64,000 nt of DNA from an uncultured SAR116 cluster alpha proteobacterium (GCA_902596655.1 CACJUX010000008.1:1-64000), one strand, 5' to 3'. Shown: positions 25,036 through 34,390, numbered from the stretch's first letter. The notes: a model not told the origin generated them from the sequence alone. Numbers and translations: made by a program.

Positions 25036-25713
25036 ATGAGTAAAGTCCCGAATATGAGTTTAAGAAAGAATATCCCATCGACAGCCAGTGTTGCAATTCC
25101 GGGCCAAGATGGCCGCCTTTTGGCGACGGCGGCAGATAGGAACGCTAATCCCATCGTAGACCTTGTTGTGGAGATTGCACCTGAAACTGGTCAGGCGTTG
25201 GAAATAGCAAGCGGAACAGGCCAACACATCGTGAAGCTAGCTGCTGCAAAACCCAAATTAAACTGGCAACCATCCGATATTGATCCAACACGTATTGCAA
25301 GCATCAAAACTTGGAGCTCGGACAAAACTCTAGCTAATTTGAATACACCAATTTTTTTAGATGCAACTCAAGTTGGTTGGTCTTCAGAACATACTAATCA
25401 AAACTTTGTACTTTTAGTAAACCTCATCCACTTGATAAGTGTATCTGAGACGAAAACAATTATCGGCGAAATCTCCCTTGCTCTGGCGTCAGGTGGCCGC
25501 TCCATAATTTATGGGCCTTTCAAAAGGAATGGAAAACTAACAACTCCTGGCGACAAGTCTTTTCATCAAAGTTTAAAAGCAACTGACCCTGAAATTGGAT
25601 ACAAAAATGACACATGGATGATTGAGCAAGTTAAGAGAGAGGGATTAGCTTTGTTGAGAATTGAAAAAATGCCCGCAAATAATCTCGCATTCATTGTTGA
25701 AAAACAAAGATGA
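25036..25713 (+). CDS. DUF938 family SAM-dependent methyltransferase-like protein
   Basis: About 225 residues if started at the ATG at 25036 (an ATG at 25054 is also possible). The upstream extension to 24925 would translate through a terminator and is rejected. DUF938 pattern: PGQDGRLLATAADRNANPIVDLV, ALEIASGTGQHIVKLA (SAM-binding motif I), WQPSDIDPTRIASI and YGPFKRNGKLTTPGDKSFHQSL. Biochemical role unknown. A broken DUF1289 gene overlaps its stop codon, so they formed an operon. Confidence 0.88.
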   Translation: MSKVPNMSLRKNIPSTASVAIPGQDGRLLATAADRNANPIVDLVVEIAPETGQALEIASGTGQHIVKLAAAKPKLNWQPSDIDPTRIASIKTWSSDKTLANLNTPIFLDATQVGWSSEHTNQNFVLLVNLIHLISVSETKTIIGEISLALASGGRSIIYGPFKRNGKLTTPGDKSFHQSLKATDPEIGYKNDTWMIEQVKREGLALLRIEKMPANNLAFIVEKQR

Positions 25714-25868
25714 AGTCAGCCAAAAGTCCTTGCATTGATATTTGCGATTTCTCCGGACCCAAAGGATAGTGCCTGGGTTGTGGCCGTAATCGCTCTGAAT
25801 GTGACAAATGAAAAAAGATGAGGCCATACGACATCAAGGCTCTACAAGGTCAATTAAAAAAAGGTTAG
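25710..25868 (+). pseudogene. DUF1289 family protein, inactivated by two stop codons
   Basis: Reading from the ATG that overlaps the DUF938 stop gives MKSAKSPCIDICDFSGPKG, stop (TAG), CLGCGRNRSECDK, stop (TGA), KKMRPYDIKALQGQLKKG, stop. This is a nearly complete DUF1289 protein (S-P-C-x3-C ... C-x-G-C-x-R-x3-E). The TGA stands where the family has a conserved tryptophan, so a single TGG to TGA change explains it; the TAG interrupts the segment before CLGC. Other genes here use TGA as stop, so recoding is unlikely. The protein was probably 53 residues long. Confidence 0.8.
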
Positions 25869-26006
25869 TGCAAATGACAATAAAAGATAAAAGTAAGTGA
25901 TCGCCTGGGATGATCACTATCACCAGTAAATTACGATAAAAAAAGCGATCGCCCTATTTACATTCGTTTTTGTCGATCATCGACATATAAGGTGCTGATT
26001 TGATTG

Positions 26007-26267
26007 TCAGATCTGTTTAGTCAACTTGTTGATGTCAGTTTCTTGTATATCAGCAATAGCTTTTGCAACACGCCAATCATTCGTCGTTCCATCTGGTGAC
26101 CGCGCAGTTATGACTGTTTCTGTTGGTGGGCACCCCGGTTCGTGGCAATTAAGTTCAGCGACACTCAGTGTTGTGTCATCTGGCAACTCAAATTGCTCTG
26201 CCACAATTTTTTTTAAGTTTCTTACAGCGTTTGCGTCAGGGCGCTTTTTATTAAACATTCCTTTCAT
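26007..26267 (-). CDS. Small protein of the CobW/WD40 operon
   Basis: 86 residues; ATG at 26267 overlaps the end of the WD40 gene by 17 bp, indicating coupling. The sequence is soluble and contains CHEPGCPP (residues 44-51) followed by TETVITARSPDG, a compact unit with two cysteines and a histidine that could bind zinc. No family name can be given. Third gene of the CobW operon and so probably part of the zinc-starvation response. Confidence 0.75.
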   Translation of the reverse strand: MKGMFNKKRPDANAVRNLKKIVAEQFELPDDTTLSVAELNCHEPGCPPTETVITARSPDGTTNDWRVAKAIADIQETDINKLTKQI

Positions 26268-27330
26268 AAGCTGCTCCAGTTCCTAGTGGTGCCCACAAAA
26301 CGTTTCCTTTAGCATCACCTATTGCGAGGTGGGATTTCGATGGTGAGAGTGCCATCGCTGTAATCTCGGCGCCGGAAGAACCTCGAATAGCTATTGGATC
26401 TACCGTTTCATCAAGCTTCGCCAACAACACTGACCCATCGCGAAAACCAGCAAAGACGGCATCCTCATTCTGCAATGCTAAAACACACGTTGCTATTTGT
26501 TTACGATTGTGGGCAACGCACAAGGGAGATCGTTCCATGGGGCCATTCTTGCCATCAAATGGCCAGCAGATAGCTTCATCAGCACCGGAGGTTACAAGAA
26601 AAGGGGTGTCTCCGGCCCATGCAAAACTTTTGACCTTGGCGGGATAACCTGACATGGCAAGGTTCGCTTTATCGCGTATCCTCCACCCATGAACAGCATT
26701 TTCTTGCATGGCAGAGACAAGATATTTTCCATCTGGACTAAAGGTTACGGCACCATGAAATCCTTTCCACGCAAAAGTTGAGGATTTCCATTTTCGCTTA
26801 GTGCGTTCCCACACTGTGACACCCCCATAATGTGCCACGGCAAGCCGTTGTCCTCTTACATCAAAACTCAGGCCGCCAACGGTGCTTGAGTGAACAAAGT
26901 TTATTGGCTTAGATTGCCTAGCGGACCACAGTTGAACATTTTTGCCAGAAGAGCACGCTACTAACCCCTGAGTTGCTGCAACGCAATCAACCCACTTTGT
27001 ATCAAAATCAGCAAGTTCTTGCATGATCCCATTGGGTGTGATTTTAAGACAACGCCCATCGTCACCACCGGTCACTAAAACATCCTGGTAAGCAGCCATG
27101 CACAAGATAACTCCGAGATGGCTTTGCTGAACAGAGGGTTTTTGCCCGGGACGAAAAAATCTTATAGAGCCATCGCCAAAGCCAACGGCAACAGCATCTC
27201 CAACAGTCGCGGCACCAGTGACCGGTGCTCCAAGCTCGTATTTAAGCCCACGCCTCTCAACTTCAGTTTCGCTAATCCCTATTCTCTTAGCAGTGCGATC
27301 AACAGTTGTTGACGTTACGCCGCTTTGCAT
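26251..27330 (-). CDS. WD40-repeat protein linked to CobW
   Basis: 359 residues with about seven WD40-like blades, for example GDAVAVGFGDGSIRFFRPGQ, VLVTGGDDGRCLKI, RLAVAHYGGVTVWERT, GAVTFSPDGKYLVSAMQENAVHGWRI and EITAMALSPSKSHLAIGDAKGNVLWA. A seven-bladed propeller in the cytoplasm (no signal peptide) would act as a scaffold. Its ATG at 27330 lies inside the end of the CobW gene. WD40 proteins beside CobW genes are a recurring arrangement in alphaproteobacterial zinc loci, but the partner is not known. Confidence 0.87.
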   Translation of the reverse strand: MQSGVTSTTVDRTAKRIGISETEVERRGLKYELGAPVTGAATVGDAVAVGFGDGSIRFFRPGQKPSVQQSHLGVILCMAAYQDVLVTGGDDGRCLKITPNGIMQELADFDTKWVDCVAATQGLVACSSGKNVQLWSARQSKPINFVHSSTVGGLSFDVRGQRLAVAHYGGVTVWERTKRKWKSSTFAWKGFHGAVTFSPDGKYLVSAMQENAVHGWRIRDKANLAMSGYPAKVKSFAWAGDTPFLVTSGADEAICWPFDGKNGPMERSPLCVAHNRKQIATCVLALQNEDAVFAGFRDGSVLLAKLDETVDPIAIRGSSGAEITAMALSPSKSHLAIGDAKGNVLWAPLGTGAAYERNV

Positions 27331-28286
27331 CCTTCAAAACCCTCCTTGAGGTTCATGCTTTCCAGGTTGCGACCGATAAAAACCATACGCGAATTTCTAT
27401 TTGCTCCCTCTGGCCAAGCCCCCATTGGCGACGCATCCATAAGCATGTGTACACCCTGGAACACATAGCGTTCATCAATCCCAAGAAATTCAATAATACC
27501 CTTCGAACGTAAAATATCTTGGCCATGTGTTTGAAGAAGCTTTCCAAACCAGGCCTCAAATTTTTCCAGGTCAAGTGGAGCCTCAGATACAAACGACACG
27601 CTGGTTACATCATCATCATGCTCATGATCATGGTCGGAGTCTAAAAAATCTGGCTCCACCTCAAGGACACGCTCAAGGCTGAAAGCGTCTAGGCTAAGAA
27701 TGTTTTCCAGCGGCGCGTCGCAGTGCGCAGTTCGGATGATTTTAGTGTATGGATTGATTTTTTTTATACGCTTTTCAACGCCATCTAGACCAGTTTCGTC
27801 CACAAGGTCTGTTTTGTTAAGCAACACAACATCTGCAAATGCAACCTGCTCCTCAGCTTCGTGATGTTCACCTAATTGGGAATTTAGGTGCACAGCGTCA
27901 GCTACTGTAACGATGGCGTCTAGTTTCGTGCGATCTGCTACATCCTGGTCTACAAAAAAAGTCTGGGCTACTGGTGCTGGATCTGCGAGGCCAGTGGTTT
28001 CAACGATAATCGCATCTAATTGGTCTGCACGTTTCATAAGTCCGCTCAGAATGCGGATTAAGTCGCCCCGGACAGTGCAGCAAATGCAACCATTATTCAT
28101 CTCAAAAACTTCTTCATCAGCATCTACTACGAGGTCATTATCAATACCCTCTTCGCCAAATTCATTAACGATCACCGCGTATCGACGCCCATGTTGTTCA
28201 GTGAGAATGCGGTTCAGAAGCGTAGTTTTCCCCGCACCAAGAAAGCCGGTCAAAACGGTTACAGGCACTTGTTGTGTTTGGTTCAT
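27315..28286 (-). CDS. CobW/COG0523-family GTPase (zinc-type)
   Basis: 323 residues. Walker A GFLGAGKTTLLN near residue 14, the metal-binding CxCC motif in NNGCICCTVRGDL, ETTGLADPAPV, LNKTD nucleotide-specificity motif, a His/Asp-rich stretch HDHEHDDD near residue 215, and a CobW_C domain ending RMVFIGRNLE. COG0523 GTPases deliver metals to client enzymes. A perfect Zur-box core upstream and the His-rich linker argue for a zinc chaperone rather than cobalamin synthesis. First gene of a three-gene operon. Confidence 0.92.
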   Translation of the reverse strand: MNQTQQVPVTVLTGFLGAGKTTLLNRILTEQHGRRYAVIVNEFGEEGIDNDLVVDADEEVFEMNNGCICCTVRGDLIRILSGLMKRADQLDAIIVETTGLADPAPVAQTFFVDQDVADRTKLDAIVTVADAVHLNSQLGEHHEAEEQVAFADVVLLNKTDLVDETGLDGVEKRIKKINPYTKIIRTAHCDAPLENILSLDAFSLERVLEVEPDFLDSDHDHEHDDDVTSVSFVSEAPLDLEKFEAWFGKLLQTHGQDILRSKGIIEFLGIDERYVFQGVHMLMDASPMGAWPEGANRNSRMVFIGRNLESMNLKEGFEGCKAA

Positions 28287-28349
28287 ATTTTGTCTCTCTA
28301 TAACGTTTGGTTGAAGAGAATGCTAACCCTTTGCTGAGCTACTGCATTA

Positions 28350-28364
28350 TGTTATAACATAACA
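28350..28364. promoter_or_regulatory. Zur-box core between two divergent CobW genes
   Basis: TGTTATAACATAACA is a perfect TGTTAT-n3-ATAACA inverted repeat, equal to the core of the known Zur consensus. It lies 64 bp before the 28286 start and 121 bp before the 28485 start, so one box could repress both genes when zinc is plentiful. Confidence 0.78.
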
Positions 28365-28484
28365 CCATAAAGTCGGCAAAAAGATAAATGAACTGGCATT
28401 TATTTTCTAGTATTCCTAGGGTTAAATGGTGCAAGGCACAAAATTCAGACACTTGGTCAGAAAATATTAATATGTGATTACTAT

Positions 28485-29567
28485 GTGGAGATGATTTTGG
28501 ATCGAGTGCCGGTAACACTTCTTACAGGTTTTCTTGGTAGTGGCAAATCAACACTGCTAACACAAATTTTACATGATCCGGGGTTTGCTGATACCGCGGT
28601 CATTGTCAACGAATTCGGTGAAGTTGGGCTTGATGGGATCTTAATCCATCATGAAGATGGACAGATTGTAGAAATGACATCAGGATGCATTTGTTGCACC
28701 ATCAGAGGCGACATCCGTCAAACGCTTCTAAAGCTTCAAAGAGACCTTGACCTAAGAAAAATCCCAAACTTTTCGAGATTAGTTGTGGAGTCGACCGGAC
28801 TAGCTGACCCTGCCCCTGTTATCCATACCCTTATGAGTGATCCGTTTCTTGATAACCACTATATGTTGGGTGGAGTTATAACAACAATTGATGCAATCAA
28901 TGGAGAAGAAACGCTTAATTCACACAAGGAATGCTTAAAGCAAATAGCCGTAGCTGATCGATTGGTAATTACAAAAACAGATCTAATTGATGAAAGTAGT
29001 AACCTGGAAAAGTTGGAAAAACTGAAAGCTAAACTTTCTTCTATAAACCCTAATGCTCCAATTCTCTGTTGTCACGAACAAGATTTTGAATTTAGCAGTC
29101 TTTTTAACACCTCACTTTATGACCCGAATAGCAAGACAATGAACGTTCGACAATGGTTGAATGACGAAGCCAATATAAAAAACGAGAAAATCCACAACCA
29201 CCAACATTCACACGGCCATACCCATCAAGATGTGACACGGCATGGTTCCGACATCAGGTCGTTTACCCTAGTATTTAATCAGCCGATAGAAATAGATAGC
29301 TTTGCTAAAGCGCTGGAGGTTTTAGCCTTTACTAACGGGGCGAATTTATTGCGCCTCAAGGGCATAGTTAACACTAAAGACCGGCCAGGAAAGCCTCTTG
29401 TTATCCATGGCGTCCAGCATGTGTTCCATGACCCGGTCTGGTTGGATGATTGGCCGGATGAGAACCATCAAACGCGGCTTGTTTTTATCACCAATAAAAT
29501 TGACCGAGAGATATTAGATGATTTCTTCAAGTCATGGTTAGGTTCATATAACGGGCAGTGGCAATAA
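28485..29567 (+). CDS. Second CobW/COG0523-family GTPase (zinc-type)
   Basis: 360 residues from a GTG at 28485 (ATG at 28491 is an alternative). Walker A GFLGSGKSTLLT, CxCC in SGCICCTIRGD, ESTGLADPAPV, TKTDLID, and a strongly His-rich linker HNHQHSHGHTHQ near residue 245; CobW_C domain follows with QTRLVFITNKID. It belongs to a different subgroup from the protein at 27315 (longer linker, different C-terminus). Divergent from it and sharing the Zur-box region. Confidence 0.92.
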   Translation: MEMILDRVPVTLLTGFLGSGKSTLLTQILHDPGFADTAVIVNEFGEVGLDGILIHHEDGQIVEMTSGCICCTIRGDIRQTLLKLQRDLDLRKIPNFSRLVVESTGLADPAPVIHTLMSDPFLDNHYMLGGVITTIDAINGEETLNSHKECLKQIAVADRLVITKTDLIDESSNLEKLEKLKAKLSSINPNAPILCCHEQDFEFSSLFNTSLYDPNSKTMNVRQWLNDEANIKNEKIHNHQHSHGHTHQDVTRHGSDIRSFTLVFNQPIEIDSFAKALEVLAFTNGANLLRLKGIVNTKDRPGKPLVIHGVQHVFHDPVWLDDWPDENHQTRLVFITNKIDREILDDFFKSWLGSYNGQWQ

Positions 29568-30030
29568 ACATTTCCCGTTGGTTTTCCGTCACCACATCAA
29601 AATATTACTAAAATCCTAATCCTTCGATGCTCCAACAAGACACAAAGCCCAAGAAGCAGAAGTCACCGCCCAGAATGGCTGACACTCCAAACGAAAGAGG
29701 AACTGAACCAGTAAACTGCAAAAGTAATCCGCGATTAGAAGGTGAGTGCAGATTTAGGGCGGGATTTTGGTAGCGTGATATTTTCTATTCTAAAAAGATA
29801 GTTATTTCGATGTGTACAATCTAACCTTTACACAAAAAAGCGTCATCAGATTTAGTCAATAAACTTCAATGTCCATTTTAAACTTCTGGTTGCGTTGAAT
29901 TATCCAAACCAAAGCATTTCATTTAAAACCTTATTAATTAAACTCATTTATAGGTCACGCTATTTTCTGTGTTGATCATTTCATAAAAATATTTGCTTGC
30001 AATGAACTCAAGCGGAGGGCTTCAGGTCAT
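29568..30030. other. 463-bp intergenic stretch, nothing recognised
   Basis: Region between two convergent genes. AT-rich, no open frame of note, no clear terminator or repeat found by eye. Confidence 0.55.
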
Positions 30031-30708
30031 CTAAATGGATACTTTTGGCGCCGATGACGATTTTCCATACCAATGTTGGTGTCCAGTCTCCAAAATTAAT
30101 GAGTTCGAACAGAAACCCATTGCTGCATCACTATTCTGGTCAACAAGAATTACCGCGATGCCTTTTTTCACCAATTTCCCCAATGCCTCATAACATTCAT
30201 CCACAACACTTGGCATAAGCCCTAATGAAAGTTCGTCCACAAGCATTAAGCTAGGGTTTGACATCATTGCTCTCCCAAAAGCGAGCATCTGTTGTTCACC
30301 ACCAGAGAGAGAGCCAGCAAGTTGTTTTTGGCGATCCGATAATCTTGGAAAAACATCCATTACGCGGGTTATGTTTTCAGCCTGCATTTTGTTTGGACGA
30401 GAGTAACCGCCCACCACGAGGTTCTCAAAAACCGTTAAATCAGGAAAAACTCTACGTCCCTCTGGTACCAATCCAACCCCCAAAAAACAACGCTTGTCAG
30501 GCCCTTTGGATGCTAGATCCGTTCCATTCAATATTATCTTGCCTGAATTTGGTGAAATGTGACCCGAAATTGACATCAATAAGGTTGTCTTTCCTGCACC
30601 ATTTGATCCTACCAAAGCGAGAGTCTCTCCTTCCTCAATCTCCAAATTAATGTCGCGAAGAACCGTTATATCTCTATATCCAGAGCATAAATCTCTAATC
30701 TGCAACAT
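30031..30708 (-). CDS. livF: ABC transporter ATPase, LivF type (second importer)
   Basis: 225 residues. Walker A GSNGAGKTT, GLVPEGRRVFPDLTVFENL, signature LSGGEQQMLAFGRAM, Walker B LMLVDELSLGLMP, and LVDQNSDAA where LivF proteins carry their H/Q switch region. Distal gene of a minus-strand branched-chain-type importer (34390 to 30031). AT-rich codons set it apart from the first importer of the window, with which it shares only family resemblance. Confidence 0.93.
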   Translation of the reverse strand: MLQIRDLCSGYRDITVLRDINLEIEEGETLALVGSNGAGKTTLLMSISGHISPNSGKIILNGTDLASKGPDKRCFLGVGLVPEGRRVFPDLTVFENLVVGGYSRPNKMQAENITRVMDVFPRLSDRQKQLAGSLSGGEQQMLAFGRAMMSNPSLMLVDELSLGLMPSVVDECYEALGKLVKKGIAVILVDQNSDAAMGFCSNSLILETGHQHWYGKSSSAPKVSI

Positions 30709-30710
30709 CG

Positions 30711-31463
30711 CTACGCATCCACTCCAAGATAGGCCCGTCTGACCTCTGGTTCGGCTATAACTTTATTTGTGTCCCCAAAGGCCAATGCACGTCCATTTGA
30801 TTGGACATATAGCGTGGGGCAAACACGTTGGACTTGGAGTAAATTGTGCTCAATCAAAATCACGCTTAGACCTTTTCTAGGAAGGCTAGCAATCAAGTCT
30901 GCCATCTGCTCTGCCTCGGGTTTACTCAAGCCTGCTAAAGGTTCATCTAATAGCAATAACAGTGGATTGAGAGCCAAAGCTCGTGCGACTTCTAATCTCT
31001 TTAGAAAACCCAAGGGAAGTTCATTGGGTAGTTTTTGTACATGGTCACCAAGACCTACTTGTATTAACAATTCCTGAGCCACTTCACGCTCCTCAGATCG
31101 TTCTCGCACCATTAACGCTCGCAGAGGCGAAAGCAACTTCGCTCCGCCAGAAGCCAATGCAACGTTATCCAACAAAGACATCTTTCTAAGTGGCTTAACA
31201 ATTTGTTGGCCGAGGGCGACACCAGCATGTATGCGCTGGACGGACCTAAGGCCAGTGATATTTTTGCCATCCAAAAAAACACTGCCACTAAGAGGGGTAA
31301 TCATTCCCATAATCACACGCATTAACGTAGTTTTGCCCGCACCATTCGGGCCAATAAAACCAAGTAATTGATTATCATCTATCTCAAAGCTGACGTCTTG
31401 AAGTGCAGAAAGGCCGCCAAATTTCACAGACACGTTTTTGATTTGGAGTCGCTTTGTGGTCAT
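30711..31463 (-). CDS. livG: ABC transporter ATPase, LivG type (second importer)
   Basis: About 250 residues from the ATG at 31463, which overlaps the LivM stop in ATGA fashion. Walker A GPNGAGKTT, Walker B LLLLLDEPLAGL, LIEHNLLQV. The signature motif is unusual: LPLGFLKRLEVARAL instead of the normal LSxGxQ, a variant seen in some LivG proteins. C-terminal AEPEVRRAYLG tail typical of LivG. Confidence 0.93.
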   Translation of the reverse strand: MTTKRLQIKNVSVKFGGLSALQDVSFEIDDNQLLGFIGPNGAGKTTLMRVIMGMITPLSGSVFLDGKNITGLRSVQRIHAGVALGQQIVKPLRKMSLLDNVALASGGAKLLSPLRALMVRERSEEREVAQELLIQVGLGDHVQKLPNELPLGFLKRLEVARALALNPLLLLLDEPLAGLSKPEAEQMADLIASLPRKGLSVILIEHNLLQVQRVCPTLYVQSNGRALAFGDTNKVIAEPEVRRAYLGVDA

Positions 31464-32305
31464 TTCACAGCTCTCCATCTTGAGACTTTTCTCAACAACC
31501 CGTCGATGCCGTCAGGCGCAAAGCGCATGGCTCCAAACAAAAGCAGCCCATAAACGAGTAACTTGTAATCATCAATCACCTGAAAGAACTGGGGCAAAGC
31601 AGAGAGGAAAGCCGCAGAAAGGATGACGCCCCAAATGGAACCAATACCCCCAACAATAACCATTGCGAGTACTGAAATAGATTCCACAAATCCAAAACTA
31701 TCAGGTCCGATAAATCTGACTTGATGAGCATATAGCGCGCCTGCTAATCCAGCGCCTGATGTGCCAACAATAAATGCGAAGAGTTTGAATTTGGGAACAT
31801 TGATCCCCAACAGTGTTGCTGTGTCTTCGTCTTCAGAGATCGAGTCAAAAGCGAACCCTGTCCAAGATCTACGTATCCAAATTGTAAAAAGGAGATAAGC
31901 CAGAACACACAGCAGCGAAGTCACGAGCAAGCCTATTCTTCCAAAGTCTGGCGCGGGAATTCCTGCAATTCCAATCTCACCACCCAGAAGCTCTTGTTTT
32001 CTAACAATTCCCGTAAATAAAAAAACCACACCCATAGTGGTTATGGCGAGAAAGTCGTGGCGAACGCGGAGTGATGCAACACCAACAATCAAACCAATTA
32101 ATGCTGCCGTGCCCATGGCTGGAATGAACGTTATGACCATTGGCACGCCGGCTTTGCTGAGCATGGCACTGGTGTAGGCACCTATACCAAGAAAGGCTGC
32201 ATGACCCAAACTGACTTGACCACAAAAACCCGTTATAACGTTAAGCGATAATGCAAACAAAACTGCGATTGCCATATTCGTCAAAACAACAATCTCATAA
32301 GTCAT
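31460..32305 (-). CDS. livM: ABC transporter permease, LivM type (second importer)
   Basis: 281 residues, hydrophobic, with LNVITGFCGQVSLGHAAFLGIGAYTSA, the ATPase-docking loop DSISEDEDTATLLGINV (acidic variant of the usual AIRENE), and VGGIGSIWGVILSAAFL. Lies 4 bp after the LivH-type gene in the same operon. Confidence 0.92.
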   Translation of the reverse strand: MTYEIVVLTNMAIAVLFALSLNVITGFCGQVSLGHAAFLGIGAYTSAMLSKAGVPMVITFIPAMGTAALIGLIVGVASLRVRHDFLAITTMGVVFLFTGIVRKQELLGGEIGIAGIPAPDFGRIGLLVTSLLCVLAYLLFTIWIRRSWTGFAFDSISEDEDTATLLGINVPKFKLFAFIVGTSGAGLAGALYAHQVRFIGPDSFGFVESISVLAMVIVGGIGSIWGVILSAAFLSALPQFFQVIDDYKLLVYGLLLFGAMRFAPDGIDGLLRKVSRWRAVK

Positions 32306-32309
32306 AAAA

Positions 32310-33173
32310 TTAACCCCTCGCCAAAAGGCCTTGAGGACGAACCATCAACACCATTATGAGAAAGGCAAAGGCAATTGAGTCTCTGTCTAGAAGATGGCCA
32401 ACATAAATCGTGCCAAATGACTCTATTATTCCAAGCGCTAGAGACGCAATAAGGGCTCCACGCACACTCCCAAGCCCACCAAGAACAATAATTGCCAAAG
32501 CTTTATATGATGGAACGGAGCCCATCGTCGGTTCGACTAGGTTGTTCAGAAGGGAAACCATAACTCCTGCAGCACCTGCAAACGCTGAACCTATAAAAAA
32601 ACTTCCATATCGGATTATCTCCACATTAACACCGCTGCTTGCTGCTATTTGTGGATCGACCACGGTGGCACGCGCTGCAATACCCATACGCGTATTAATT
32701 GCTAACCAGCCGACACCAGAAAGGAGTCCAACGGCAAGTATCACTACCAAAACACGTGCCTGGCTGAGTGAAATTCCAGGTAAAATTTCAATTTGAACTT
32801 GCAAAGGAGGGCTAACATACGAAAGACCATAAGCGCCAAAGAAAATTCGAAATAATTCTTCCGAGGCGATAAAGATGCCAATTGAAGCTATCAGAGCAAT
32901 CAACGGCGTTCTATTTAGCAACGGCTTATAGATGATTGTATAACTGCTCATTCCCACCACACCAACGACTAGCATTGCTGTCATTAGAGCAAGCAAAAAA
33001 CTTCCACTACCGTTGGTCACTAAAACGCCAATGTAGCCACCCAAAGTGAAAAGCGCGGCATGAGCGACGTGGAGGATACGCAACAGTCCATAGACAAGAG
33101 TCAACCCCAAGGCAATCAGTGCATAGATTGCTCCCTGGATTACACCTTGGATGCATAAATCAACAAACAACAT
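32310..33173 (-). CDS. livH: ABC transporter permease, LivH type (second importer)
   Basis: 287 residues with IYALIALGLTLVYGLLRILHVAHAALFTLGGYIG at the N-terminus and IVLGGLGSVRGALIASLALGIIESF near residue 235, both LivH hallmarks. Eight or so membrane segments. First permease after the binding-protein gene, from which it is separated by a terminator-like hairpin. Confidence 0.92.
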   Translation of the reverse strand: MLFVDLCIQGVIQGAIYALIALGLTLVYGLLRILHVAHAALFTLGGYIGVLVTNGSGSFLLALMTAMLVVGVVGMSSYTIIYKPLLNRTPLIALIASIGIFIASEELFRIFFGAYGLSYVSPPLQVQIEILPGISLSQARVLVVILAVGLLSGVGWLAINTRMGIAARATVVDPQIAASSGVNVEIIRYGSFFIGSAFAGAAGVMVSLLNNLVEPTMGSVPSYKALAIIVLGGLGSVRGALIASLALGIIESFGTIYVGHLLDRDSIAFAFLIMVLMVRPQGLLARG

Positions 33174-33184
33174 TTTGACAGGTC

Positions 33185-33221
33185 AAAAAGCAAGCCCCAA
33201 ATCTTTTAGAGGAGCTTGCTT
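33185..33221 (-). terminator. Attenuating terminator between binding-protein and permease genes
   Basis: On the minus strand AAGCAAGCTCC pairs with GGGGCTTGCTT and is followed by a T run. Its place between the binding-protein gene and the permeases is typical for partial termination that gives excess binding protein. Confidence 0.72.
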
Positions 33222-33238
33222 CAGTTGATTGTAATTTC

Positions 33239-34390
33239 TTACTTTGACGGCGGGGCTAAAAGAACTGCATCACTTATCACTGAATGATGATGCCAATTAC
33301 CATTTTTGACAATTTGGACTTGTACATCCTTTTGAACCTCACCCAAAGCGTTGAAGGAAATTTTGCCTGTTGACGCAGAAAGGTTAGTTTTCGAAATAGC
33401 GTCACGCAATGCCGAGGCGTCACTTGATCCGGCTCTTTTTAGCGAATCTGCCAACACCAAAAGAGCTGTATGACCAGATGCCGCAACCATATCAGCTGGG
33501 TAACCAGCCTTTTTAGCAAAACCACTGATAAAAGCTTGCGTTTCAGGACTAGAGGAGTCTCGATCCAAAGATGTTGTAATCATTACACCCTCAGAGGCTC
33601 TACCAGCAATTTCAATGAATTTCTGGCTATCATAACCTTCCTGGCCAACTATTGGCTGACTCAAACCCGCTGCTCGGATTTGGCTCACCATGGGCCCGGC
33701 GGTGAAAAAATATCCAGATGCATAAATAGCATCTGGTTTATCAGCTTTGATCTTAGAAATGATGGGCCCAAACTCTCGATCTTTAATGCTGTAGTCGTAT
33801 TCAGCCACTATTTCCACACCAAAGTTGCCAGCCTGCTCCCTAAATCCTGCAGCTAATGACTTTCCAAAATCGTTGTTGAGAGTAACCATCACTACACGTT
33901 TTTTTCCTAACATTTCACCTATCAGTTTTGCGCCTGCTCGGCCTTGTACTTCACCCATGAAAGATGTTCGGAAGACATAATCACCTGCCCGAGTAATATC
34001 AGGATGAATGGCATAGGCAGATATATATGGAACTTTGCTCTCGGCAAAAATCGTGGCTGCCGCCCGAGTTGCACCAGAATAACTGCCCGAAATTCCAGCA
34101 ACAACGTTATCTTTGCTGATCATTTTAACGGCGAGTGGGCCAGACTCCTTCGGACTAGCCTGATCGTCGTAGACAACTAACTCCAACATACTGCCATTTA
34201 CACCGCCAGAGCCATTTACCTGGCTTACGGCAAGCTCAGCTCCATGTAGGGCAGATTGACCATCCGCAGCTGCAAATCCAGTGAGGGGCACATTAAAGCC
34301 TATTTTAATGGTATCAGCAGACGCAGAAACAACTGCTGCGCTAACGGCTAACGCGCTGCCAAGTAACGTGGCTTTAAGATATTTTTTCAT
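33239..34390 (-). CDS. Branched-chain-amino-acid-type substrate-binding protein (second importer)
   Basis: About 383 residues from the ATG at 34390 (GGAGAGAG upstream). Sec signal peptide residues 1-25 (KATLLGSALAVSAAVVSASA), then TIKIGFNVPLTGFAAADGQSALHG and NGSGGVNGSMLELVVYDDQASP, the standard start of a Peripla_BP_6 protein. GKKRVVMVTLNNDFGKSLAAGF is the hinge region. Ligand not deducible; the amidase and peptide-transporter neighbours suggest an amide- or amino-acid-like compound. Confidence 0.93.
   Translation of the reverse strand: MKKYLKATLLGSALAVSAAVVSASADTIKIGFNVPLTGFAAADGQSALHGAELAVSQVNGSGGVNGSMLELVVYDDQASPKESGPLAVKMISKDNVVAGISGSYSGATRAAATIFAESKVPYISAYAIHPDITRAGDYVFRTSFMGEVQGRAGAKLIGEMLGKKRVVMVTLNNDFGKSLAAGFREQAGNFGVEIVAEYDYSIKDREFGPIISKIKADKPDAIYASGYFFTAGPMVSQIRAAGLSQPIVGQEGYDSQKFIEIAGRASEGVMITTSLDRDSSSPETQAFISGFAKKAGYPADMVAASGHTALLVLADSLKRAGSSDASALRDAISKTNLSASTGKISFNALGEVQKDVQVQIVKNGNWHHHSVISDAVLLAPPSK

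Noticed and set aside
25900-25950. Inverted repeats AGTGATC/GATCACT and GCGATCGC
   Set aside because: The first has no T run on the plus strand and the second is too short a palindrome to form a looped stem, so no terminator is called.
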